The position numbers and the translations under genes were made by a program. A DNA stretch of 64,000 nucleotides from Bombus terrestris. Its lineage: Eukaryota > Arthropoda > Insecta > Hymenoptera > Apidae. Of the stretch, positions 28,382 to 40,700 are shown in pieces; within the stretch, counting starts at the first letter, position 1; every line of letters starts with the position of its first letter. A model generated the notes under the pieces. It was not told the origin of the DNA, made no database searches, and saw only the letters and a list, made by a program, of their open reading frames with translations. Location of the stretch: positions 4,216,001-4,280,000 of the forward strand of contig NW_025963555.1 in the NCBI RefSeq assembly GCF_910591885.1, read 5' to 3'.

Positions 28382-28958
28382 TAACGTTATACGTTATAAA
28401 CTAGTAGTACTTAACGTTATACGTTACTGCGTGGTAGTACATAACGTTATACGTCATATAGTAGTACAATATAACGTTATACGTTATATCGTAGCAGTAC
28501 ATAACGTTATACGGTATAACGTAGTAGCACATAACGTTATACGTTACTACGTAGTAGTACATAACGTCAAACGTCACATAGTGATACAATGTAACGTAAT
28601 ACGTTATAATGTAGAAGTACAAAACGCTATACGTTATAACGTAGTAGTACATAACGTCAAACGTCACATAGTGATACAATATAACGTTATACGTTATATC
28701 GTAGAAGTACATAACGTTATACGTTATAAACTAGTAGTACTTAACGTTATACGTTAATGCGTAGTAGTACATAACGATATACGTCATATAGTAGTACAAT
28801 ATAACGTTATACGTTATAACGTAGCAGTACATAACGTTATACGGTATTACGTAGTAGCACATAACGTTATACCTTACTACGTAGTAGTAAATAACGTCAA
28901 ACGTCACATAGTGATACAATGTAACGTTATACGTTATAATGCAGAAGTACAAAACGTT

Positions 28959-31074
28959 ATACGTTACTACGTAGTAGTACATAACGTCAAACGTCACATA
29001 GTGATACAATGTAACGTTATACGTTATAACGTAGTAGTATATAACGTTATACGTTATAACGTAGTAGTACATAACGTTATACGGTATAACGTAGTAGCAC
29101 ATAACGTTACACGTTACTACGTAGTAGTACATAACGTCAAACGTCACATAGTGATGCAATGTAACGTTATACGTTATAATGTAGAAGTACAAAACGTTAT
29201 ACGTTATAACGTAGTAGTACATAACGTCAAACGTCACATAGTGATACAGTATAACGTTATACGTTATAACGTAGAAGTACAAAACGTTATACGTTATAAC
29301 GTAGTAGTACATAACGTCAATCTTCACATAGTGATACAATATAGCGTTATACGTTATAACGTAAAAGTACAAAACGTTAAACGTTATAACGTAGTAGTAC
29401 TTAACGTTATACGTTATAGGTAGTAGTACATAACGTCATACGTCCTATAGTGATACAATGTAACGTTATACGTTATAATGTAGAAGTACAAAACGTTATA
29501 CGTTATAACGTAGTAGTACATAACGTTATCCGGTATAACGTAATAGTACATATCTATATACGTCATATAGTGATGCAATATAACGTCATACGTTATAACG
29601 TAGAAGTACATAACGTTATACATTATAAAGTAGTAGTACATAACGTTATACGCTACTACGTAGTAGTACATAACGTCATACGTTCTATAGTGATACAATG
29701 TAACGTTATACATTATAACGTAGTAGTTCTTAACGTTATACGTTACTGCGTAGTAGTACATAACGTTATACGTCATATAGTGGTACAATATAACGTTATA
29801 CGTCATAATATAGTACTACATAAAGCTAAAAGTCACATAGTGATACAATATAACGTTATACGTTATAACGTAGAAGTACAAAACGTTATACGTTATAACG
29901 TAGTAGTACATAACGTCAAACTTCACATAGTGATACAATATAGCGTTATACGTTATAAAGTAGAAGTACAAAACGTTATACGTTATAACGTAGTAGTACA
30001 TAACGTCAAACTTCACATAGTGATACAATATAGCGTTATACGTTATAAAGTAGAAGTACAAAACGTTATACGTTATAACGTAGTAGTACATAACGTCAAA
30101 CTTCACATAGTGATACAATATAGCGTTATACGTTATAACGTAGAAGTACATAACGTTATACGTTATAACGTAGTAGTATATAACGTTATACGTTATAACG
30201 TAGTAGTACATAACGTCAAACGTCACATAGTGATACAATATAACGTTATACGTTATATCGTAGAAGTACAAAACGTTATACGTTATAAACTAGTAGTACA
30301 TAACGTTATACGTTACAACGTAGTAGTACATAACGTCATACGTCCTATAGTGATACAATGTAACGTTATACGTTATAATGTAGAAGTACAAAACGTTATA
30401 CGTTATAACGTAGTAGTACATAACGTAATCCGGTATAACGTAATAGTACATACCTATATATGTCATATGGTGATGCAATATAACGTTATACGTTATAACG
30501 TAGAAGTACATAACGTTATACATTATAAAGTAGTAGTACATAACGTTATACGCTACTACGTAGTAGTACATAACGTCATACGTTCTATAGTGATACAATG
30601 TAACGTTATACATTATAACGTAGTAGTTCTTAACGTTATACGTTACTGCGTAGTAGTACATAACGTTATACGTCATATAGTGGTACAATATAACGTTATA
30701 CGTCATAATATAGTACTACATAAAGCTAAAAGTCACATAGTGATACAATATAACGTTATACGTTATAACGTAGAAGTACAAAACGTTATACGTTATAACG
30801 TAGTAGTACATAACGTAATACGTCCTATAGTGATACAATGTAACGTTATACGTTATAACGTAGTAGTATATAACGTTATACGTTATAACGTAGTGGTACA
30901 TAACGTTATACGTTACTACGTAGTAGTACATAACGTCAAACGTCACATAGTGATACAATGTAACGTTATACGTTATAACGTAGTAGTATATAACGTTATA
31001 CGTTATAACGTAGTAGTACATAACGTCAAACGTCACATAGTGATACAATATAACGTTATACGTTATATCGTAGA
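28959..31074. repeat. 4,319-bp duplication, right copy
   Basis: This is the right-hand copy of 24,640-26,755. It carries one 810-type unit where the left locus carries three, a difference of 1,620 bp. After about 31,080 its sequence resumes the match at 28,381 onward (shift 2,699 bp). It differs in a few bases, such as TAACGTTATACG at 30,481 where the left copy has TAACGTCATACG. It also matches the 5.66-kb units from 35,326 onward, so it is the immediate precursor or flank of the homogenised zone. Confidence 0.82.
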
Positions 31075-32102
31075 AGTACATAACGTTATACGTTATAAAC
31101 TAGTAGTACTTAACGTTATACGTTACTGCGTAGTAGTACATAACGTTATACGTCATATAGTAGTACAATATAACGTTATACGTTATATCGTAGCAGTACA
31201 TAACGTTATACGGTATAACGTAGTAGCACATAACGTTATACGTTACTACGTAGTAGTACATAACGTCAAACGTCACATAGTGATACAATGTAACGTAATA
31301 CGTTATAATGTAGAAGTACAAAACGCTATACGTTATAACGTAGTAGTACATAACGTCAAACGTCACATAGTGATACAATATAACGTTATACGTTATATCG
31401 TAGAAGTACATAACGTTATACGTTATAAACTAGTAGTACTTAACGTTATACGTTAATGCGTAGTAGTACATAACGACATACGTCATATAGTAGTACAATA
31501 TAACGTTATACGTTATAACGTAGCAGTACATAACGTTATACGGTATTACGTAGTAGCACATAACGTTATACGTTACTACGTAGTAGTAAATAACGTCAAA
31601 CGTCACATAGTGATACAATGTAACGTTATACGTTATAATGTAGAAGTACAAAACGTTATACGTTATAACGTAGTAGTACATAACGTCAAACTTCACATAG
31701 TGATACAATATAGCGTTATACGTTATAACGTAGAAGTACAAAACGTTATACGTTATAACGTAGTAGTATATAACGTTATACGTTATAACGTAGTAGTACA
31801 TAACGTCAAACGTCACATAGTGATACAATATAACGTTATACGTTATATCGTAGAAGTACATAACGTTATACGTTATAAACTAGTAGTACATAACGTTATA
31901 CGTTACAACGTAGTAGTACATAACGTAATACGTCCTATAGTGATACAATGTAACGTTATACGTTATAACGTAGTAGTATATAACGTTATACGTTATAACG
32001 TAGTAGTACATAACGTCAAACGTCACATAGTGATACAGTATAACGTTATACGTTATAACTTAGAAGTACAAAACGTTATACGTTATAACGTAGTAGTACA
32101 TA

Positions 32103-32131
32103 ACGTTATACGTTATAGGTAGTAGTACATA
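32103..32131. repeat. 29-bp boundary monomer (representative)
   Basis: The core monomer has lost one base: TTATAACGTAGTAG becomes TTATAGGTAGTAG. It is nearly always followed by a monomer starting ACGTCATACGTCCTA, and recurs at the end of every block. Ends of the other copies are near 1,101, 3,260, 4,939, 7,278, 7,877, 9,046, 10,935, 11,534, 13,453, 15,612, 16,151, 17,740, 18,908, 22,568, 23,017, 23,526, 24,245, 24,544, 25,113, 29,432, 33,300, 34,078, 34,227, 34,585, 34,734, 34,883 and 35,325, and at matching places in later units. It contains an in-frame TAG, so it ends the chance open frames. It marks the HOR register; whether it does anything else is unknown. Confidence 0.9.
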
Positions 32132-34078
32132 ACGTCATACGTCCTATAGTGATACAATGTAACGTTATACGTTATAATGTAGAAGTACAAAACGTTATAC
32201 GTTATAACGTAGTGGTACATAACGTTATCCGGTATAACGTAATAGTACATATCTATATACGTCATGTAGTGATGCAATATAACGTCATACGTTATAACGT
32301 AAAAGTACATAATGTTATACATTATAAAGTAGTAGTACATAACGTTATACGTTACTACGTAGTAGTACATAACGTCATACGTCCTATAGTGATACAATGT
32401 AACGTTATACGTTATAATGTAGTAGCACATAACGTTATACGTTACTACGTAGTAGTACATAACGTCAAACGTCACATAGTGATACAATCTAACGTTATAC
32501 GCTATAATGTAGAAGTACAAAACGTTATACGTTATAACGTAATAGTACATATCTATATACGTCATATAGTGATGCAATATAATGTCATACGTTATAACGT
32601 AGAAGTACATAAAGTTATCCGGTATAACGTAGTAGCACATAACGTTATACTTTACTACGTAGTATTACATAACGTCAAACGTCACATAGTGATACAATGT
32701 AACGTTATACGTTATAATGTAGAAGTACAAAACGTTATACGTTATAACGTAGTAGTACATAACGTCAAACGTCACATAGTGATACAGTATAACGTTATAC
32801 GTTATAACGTAGTAGTATATAACGTTATACGTTATAACGTAGTAGTACATAACGTCAAACGTCACATAGTGATACAATATAACGTTATACGTTATATCGT
32901 AGAAGTACATAACGTTATACGTTATAAACTAGTAGTACTTAACGTTATACGTTACTGCGTAGTAGTACATAACGATATACGTCATATAGTAGTACAATAT
33001 AACGTTATACGTTATAACGTAGCAGTACATAACGTTATACGGTATAACGTAGTAGCACATAACGTTATACGTTACTACGTAGTAGTACATAACGTCAAAC
33101 GTCACATAGTGATACTATGTGACGTTATACGTTATAATGTAGAAGTACAAAACGTTATACGTTATAACGTAGTAGTACATAACGTCAAACGTCACATAGT
33201 GATACAGTATAACGTTATACGTTATAACGTAGAAGTACAAAACGTTATACGTTATAACGTAGTAGTACATAACGTTATACGTTATAGGTAGTAGTACATA
33301 ACGTCATACGTCCTATAGTGATACAATGTAACGTTATACGTTATAGTGTAGAAGTACAAAACGATATACGTTATAACGTAGTAGTACATAACGTAATCCG
33401 GTATAACGTAATAGTACATATCTATATACGTCATATGGTAATGCAATATAACGTCATACGTTATAACGTAGTAGTATATAACGTTATACGTCATATAGTA
33501 GTACAATATAACGTTATACGTTATAACGTAGCAGTACATAACGTTATACGGTATAACGTAGTAGCACATAACGTTATACGTTACTACGTAGTAGTAAATA
33601 ACGCAAACGTCACATAGTGATACAATGTAACGTTATACGTTATAATGTAGAAGTACAAAACGTTATACGTTATAACGTAGTAGTACATAACGTCAATCTT
33701 CACATAGTGATACAATATAGCGTTATACGTTATAACGTAGAAGTACAAAACGTTATACGTTATAACGTAGTAGTACATAACGTCACACTTCACATAGTGA
33801 TACAATATAGCGTTATACGTTATAACGTAGAAGTACAAAACGTTATACGTTATAACGTAGTAGTACATAACGTCAAACGTCACATAGTGATACAGTATAA
33901 CGTTATACGTCATAACGTAGAAGTACAAAACGTTATACGTTATAACGTAGTAGTACATAACGTCAATCTTCACATAGTGATACAATATAGCGTTATACGT
34001 TATAACGTAAAAGTACAAAACGTTATACGTTATAACGTAGTAGTACTTATCGTTATACGTTATAGGTAGTAGTACATA

Positions 34079-34227
34079 ACGTCATACGTCCTATAGTGAT
34101 ACAATGTAACGTTATACGTTATAACGTAGTAGTATATAACGTTATACGTTATAACGTAGCAGTACATAACGTTATACGGTATAACGTAGTAGCACATAAC
34201 GTTATACGTTATAGGTAGTAGTACATA
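34079..34227. repeat. 149-bp sub-repeat, isolated copy in unit 1
   Basis: Five monomers, the last of 29 bp, form this sub-repeat: ACGTCATACGTCCTA type, one ending GTAGTATATA, one ending GTAGCAGTACATA, one starting ACGTTATACGGTATA, and the 29-bp monomer. It is closely similar to the tandem pair at 34,586-34,883. Equivalents lie at 39,732, 46,652, 51,711 and 57,371. Confidence 0.85.
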
Positions 34228-34585
34228 ACGTCATACGTCCTATAGTGATACAATGTAACGTTATACGTTACTACGTAGTAGTAAATAACGCAAACGTCAC
34301 ATAGTGATACAATGTAACGTTATACGTTATAATGTAGAAGTACAAAACGTTATACGTTATAACGTAGTAGTACATAACGTCAATCTTCACATAGTGATAC
34401 AATATAGCGTTATACGTTATAACGTAGAAGTACAAAACGTTATACGTTATAACGTAGTAGTACATAACGTCAATCTTCACATAGTGATACAATATAGCGT
34501 TATACGTTATAACGTAAAAGTACAAAACGTTATACGGTATAACGTAGTAGCACATAACGTTATACGTTATAGGTAGTAGTACATA

Positions 34586-34883
34586 ACGTCATACGTCCTA
34601 TAGTGATACAATGTAACGTTATACGTTATAACGTAGTAGTATATAACGTTATACGTTATAACGTAGCAGTACATAACGTTATACGGTATAACGTAGTAGC
34701 ACATAACGTTATACGTTATAGGTAGTAGTACATAACGTCATACGTCCTATAGTGATACAATGTAACGTTATACGTTATAACGTAGTAGTATATAACGTTA
34801 TACGTTATAACGTAGCAGTACATAACGTTATACGGTATAACGTAGTAGCACATAACGTTATACGTTATAGGTAGTAGTACATA
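34586..34883. repeat. 149-bp sub-repeat, tandem pair in unit 1
   Basis: Two adjacent copies (34,586-34,734 and 34,735-34,883) of the five-monomer, 149-bp cassette also seen at 34,079. Each ends in a 29-bp monomer, so this is a tandem amplification nested inside the HOR. The length is close to the 147 bp wrapped in a nucleosome core, which may be chance. Confidence 0.88.
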
Positions 34884-34906
34884 ACGTCACATAGTGATAC
34901 AATGTA
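34884..34906. repeat. 23-bp monomer: 7-bp deletion private to unit 1
   Basis: The monomer reads ACGTCACATAG where units 2, 4 and 5 read ACGTCAAACGTCACATAG. The lost 7 bp lie between two ACGTCA direct repeats, the 7/8-bp subunits of the monomer, so slippage between them explains it. It accounts exactly for the unit length of 5,653 against 5,660 bp. Confidence 0.9.
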
Positions 34907-37784
34907 ACGTTATACGTTATAACGTAGTAGTATATAACGTTATACGTTATAACGTAGTAGTACATAACGTTATACGGTATAACGTAGTAGCACATAACGT
35001 TACACGTTACTACGTAGTAGTACATAACGTCAAACGTCACATAGTGATGCAATGTAACGTTATACGTTATAATGTAGAAGTACAAAACGTTATACGTTAT
35101 AACGTAGTAGTACATAACGTCAAACGTCACATAGTGATACAGTATAACGTTATACGTTATAACGTAGAAGTACAAAACGTTATACGTTATAACGTAGTAG
35201 TACATAACGTCAATCTTCACATAGTGATACAATATAGCGTTATACGTTATAACGTAAAAGTACAAAACGTTATACGTTATAACGTAGTAGTACTTATCGT
35301 TATACGTTATAGGTAGTAGTACATAACGTCATACGTCCTATAGTGATACAATGTAACGTTATACGTTATAATGTAGAAGTACAAAACGTTATACGTTATA
35401 ACGTAGTAGTACATAACGTTATCCGGTATAACGTAATAGTACATATCTATATACATCATATAGTGATGCAATATAACGTCATACGTTATAACGTAGAAGT
35501 ACATAACGTTATACATTATAAAGTAGTAGTACATAACGTTATACGCTACTACGTAGTAGTACATAACGTCATACGTTCTATAGTGATACAATATAGCGTT
35601 ATACGTTATAAAGTAGAAGTACAAAACGTTATACGTTATAACGTAGTAGTACATAACGTCAAACTTCACATAGTGATACAATATGGCGTTATACGTTATA
35701 AAGTAGATGTACAAAACGTTATACGTTATAACGTAGTAGTACATAACGTCAAACTTCACATAGTGATACAATATAGCGTTATACGTTATAACGTAGAAGT
35801 ACATAACGTTATACGTTATAACGTAGTAGTATATAACGTTATACGTTATAACGTAGCAGTACATAACGTCAAACGTCACATAGTGATACAATATAACGTT
35901 ATACGTTATATCGTAGAAGTACAAAACGTTATACGTTATAAACTAGTAGTACATAACGTTATACGTTACAACGTAGTAGTACATAACGTCATACGTCCTA
36001 TAGTGATACAATGTAACGTTATACGTTATAATGTAGAAGTACAAAACGTTATACGTTATAACGTAGTAGTACATAACGTAATCCGGTATAACGTAATAGT
36101 ACATACCTATATATGTCATATGGTGATGCAATATAACGTCATACGTTATAACGTAGAAGTACATAACGTTATACATTATAAAGTAGTAGTACATAACGTT
36201 ATACGCTACTACGTAGTAGTACATAACGTCATACGTTCTATAGTGATACAATGTAACGTTATACATTATAACGTAGTAGTTCTTAACGTTATACGTTACT
36301 GCGTAGTAGTACATAACGTTATACGTCATATAGTGGTACAATATAACGTTATACGTCATAATATAGTACTACATAAAGCTAAAAGTCACATAGTGATACA
36401 ATATAACGTTATACGTTATAACGTAGAAGTACAAAACGTTATACGTTATAACGTAGTGGTACATAACGTCATACGTCCTATAGTGATACAATGTAACGTT
36501 ATACGATATAACGTAGTAGTATATAACGTTATACGTTATAACGTAGTGGTACATAACGTTATACGTTACTACGTAGTAGTACATAACGTCAAACGTCACA
36601 TAGTGATACAATGTAACGTTATACGTTATAACGTAGTAGTATATAACGTTATACGTTATAACGTAGTAGTACATAACGTCAAACGTCACATAGTGATACA
36701 ATATAACGTTATACGTTATATCGTAGAAGTACATAACGTTATACGTTATAAACTAGTAGTACTTAACGTTATACGTTACTGCGTAGTAGTACATAACGTT
36801 ATACGTCATATAGTAGTACAATATAACGTTATACGTTATATCGTAGCAGTACATAACGTTATACGGTATAACGTAGTAGCACATAACGTTATACGTTACT
36901 ACGTAGTAGTACATAACGTCAAACGTCACATAGTGATACAATGTAACGTAATACGTTATAATGTAGAAGTACAAAACGCTATACGTTATAACGTAGTAGT
37001 ACATAACGTCAAACGTCACATAGTGATACAATATAACGTTATACGTTATATCGTAGAAGTACATAACGTTATACGTTATAAACTAGTAGTACTTAACGTT
37101 ATACGTTAATGCGTAGTAGTACATAACGATATACGTCATATAGTAGTACAATATAACGTTATACGTTATAACGTAGCAGTACATAACGTTATACGGTATT
37201 ACGTAGTAGCACATAACGTTATACGTTACTACGTAGTAGTAAATAACGTCAAACGTCACATAGTGATACAATGTAACGTTATACGTTATAATGCAGAAGT
37301 ACAAAACGTTATACGTTATAACGTAGTAGTACATAACGTCAAACGTCACATAGTGATACAATATAACGTTATACGTTATAACGTAGAAGTACAAAACGTT
37401 ATACGTTATAACGTAGTAGTATATAACGTTATACGTTATAACGTAGTAGTACATAACGTCAAACGTCACATAGTGATACAATATAACGTTATACGTTATA
37501 TCGTAGAAGTACATAACGTTATACGTTATAAACTAGTAGTACATAACGTTATACGTTACAACGTAGTAGTACATAACGTAATACGTCCTATAGTGATACA
37601 ATGTAACGTTATACGTTATAACGTAGTAGTATATAACGTTATACGTTATAACGTAGTAGTACATAACGTCAAACGTCACATAGTGATACAGTATAACGTT
37701 ATACGTTATAACTTAGAAGTACAAAACGTTATACGTTATAACGTAGTAGTACATAACGTTATACGTTATAGGTAGTAGTACATA

Positions 37785-40700
37785 ACGTCATACGTCCTAT
37801 AGTGATACAATGTAACGTTATACGTTATAATGTAGAAGTACAAAACGTTATACGTTATAACGTAGTGGTACATAACGTTATCCGGTATAACGTAATAGTA
37901 CATATCTATATACGTCATGTAGTGATGCAATATAACGTCATACGTTATAACGTAAAAGTACATAATGTTATACATTATAAAGTAGTAGTACATAACGTTA
38001 TACGTTACTACGTAGTAGTACATAACGTCATACGTCCTATAGTGATACAATGTAACGTTATACGTTATAATGTAGTAGCACATAACGTTATACGTTACTA
38101 CGTAGTAGTACATAACGTCAAACGTCACATAGTGATACAATCTAACGTTATACGCTATAATGTAGAAGTACAAAACGTTATACGTTATAACGTAATAGTA
38201 CATATCTATATACGTCATATAGTGATGCAATATAATGTCATACGTTATAACGTAGAAGTACATAAAGTTATCCGGTATAACGTAGTAGCACATAACGTTA
38301 TACTTTACTACGTAGTATTACATAACGTCAAACGTCACATAGTGATACAATGTAACGTTATACGTTATAATGTAGAAGTACAAAACGTTATACGTTATAA
38401 CGTAGTAGTACATAACGTCAAACGTCACATAGTGATACAGTATAACGTTATACGTTATAACGTAGTAGTATATAACGTTATACGTTATAACGTAGTAGTA
38501 CATAACGTCAAACGTCACATAGTGATACAATATAACGTTATACGTTATATCGTAGAAGTACATAACGTTATACGTTATAAACTAGTAGTACTTAACGTTA
38601 TACGTTACTGCGTAGTAGTACATAACGATATACGTCATATAGTAGTACAATATAACGTTATACGTTATAACGTAGCAGTACATAACGTTATACGGTATAA
38701 CGTAGTAGCACATAACGTTATACGTTACTACGTAGTAGTACATAACGTCAAACGTCACATAGTGATACTATGTAACGTTATACGTTATAATGTAGAAGTA
38801 CAAAACGTTATACGTTATAACGTAGTAGTACATAACGTCAAACGTCACATAGTGATACAGTATAACGTTATACGTTATAACGTAGAAGTACAAAACGTTA
38901 TACGTTATAACGTAGTAGTACATAACGTTATACGTTATAGGTAGTAGTACATAACGTCATACGTCCTATAGTGATACAATGTAACGTTATACGTTATAGT
39001 GTAGAAGTACAAAACGATATACGTTATAACGTAGTAGTACATAACGTAATCCGGTATAACGTAATAGTACATATCTATATACGTCATATGGTAATGCAAT
39101 ATAACGTCATACGTTATAACGTAGTAGTATATAACGTTATACGTCATATAGTAGTACAATATAACGTTATACGTTATAACGTAGCAGTACATAACGTTAT
39201 ACGGTATAACGTAGTAGCACATAACGTTATACGTTACTACGTAGTAGTAAATAACGCAAACGTCACATAGTGATACAATGTAACGTTATACGTTATAATG
39301 TAGAAGTACAAAACGTTATACGTTATAACGTAGTAGTACATAACGTCAATCTTCACATAGTGATACAATATAGCGTTATACGTTATAACGTAGAAGTACA
39401 AAACGTTATACGTTATAACGTAGTAGTACATAACGTCACACTTCACATAGTGATACAATATAGCGTTATACGTTATAACGTAGAAGTACAAAACGTTATA
39501 CGTTATAACGTAGTAGTACATAACGTCAAACGTCACATAGTGATACAGTATAACGTTATACGTTATAACGTAGAAGTACAAAACGTTATACGTTATAACG
39601 TAGTAGTACATAACGTCAATCTTCACATAGTGATACAATATAGCGTTATACGTTATAACGTAAAAGTACAAAACGTTATACGTTATAACGTAGTAGTACT
39701 TATCGTTATACGTTATAGGTAGTAGTACATAACGTCATACGTCCTATAGTGATACAATGTAACGTTATACGTTATAACGTAGTAGTATATAACGTTATAC
39801 GTTATAACGTAGCAGTACATAACGTTATACGGTATAACGTAGTAGCACATAACGTTATACGTTATAGGTAGTAGTACATAACGTCATACGTCCTATAGTG
39901 ATACAATGTAACGTTATACGTTACTACGTAGTAGTAAATAACGCAAACGTCACATAGTGATACAATGTAACGTTATACGTTATAATGTAGAAGTACAAAA
40001 CGTTATACGTTATAACGTAGTAGTACATAACGTCAATCTTCACATAGTGATACAATATAGCGTTATACGTTATAACGTAGAAGTACAAAACGTTATACGT
40101 TATAACGTAGTAGTACATAACGTCAATCTTCACATAGTGATACAATATAGCGTTATACGTTATAACGTAAAAGTACAAAACGTTATACGGTATAACGTAG
40201 TAGCACATAACGTTATACGTTATAGGTAGTAGTACATAACGTCATACGTCCTATAGTGATACAATGTAACGTTATACGTTATAACGTAGTAGTATATAAC
40301 GTTATACGTTATAACGTAGCAGTACATAACGTTATACGGTATAACGTAGTAGCACATAACGTTATACGTTATAGGTAGTAGTACATAACGTCATACGTCC
40401 TATAGTGATACAATGTAACGTTATACGTTATAACGTAGTAGTATATAACGTTATACGTTATAACGTAGCAGTACATAACGTTATACGGTATAACGTAGTA
40501 GCACATAACGTTATACGTTATAGGTAGTAGTACATAACGTCAAACGTCACATAGTGATACAATGTAACGTTATACGTTATAACGTAGTAGTATATAACGT
40601 TATACGTTATAACGTAGTAGTACATAACGTTATACGGTATAACGTAGTAGCACATAACGTTACACGTTACTACGTAGTAGTACATAACGTCAAACGTCAC

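Larger units (their letters stand above)
32132..37784. repeat. 5.66-kb higher-order repeat, unit 1 (5,653 bp)
   Basis: This is the first full unit of the homogenised HOR, taken from the ACGTCATACGTCCTA monomer after a 29-bp monomer. It matches unit 2 at a shift of 5,653 bp up to 34,889 and 5,660 bp after that, because 7 bp are missing here at 34,884-34,906. Inside are the S-type opening (33,301), three copies of a 149-bp sub-repeat, the T-type opening (35,326) and one 810-type block. Some private changes are visible, such as TATGGCG at 35,683 and GTAGATGTAC at 35,703. Confidence 0.9.

Noticed and set aside
25131..28757. The longest open frame (about 1,208 codons) and dozens of others on both strands as protein genes
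   Set aside because: They exist because the period is a multiple of three. They overlap on opposite strands, start at internal GTG or ATG codons repeated in the array, end at the one-base-deleted monomers, have no ribosome-binding or promoter context, and change freely at all codon positions.
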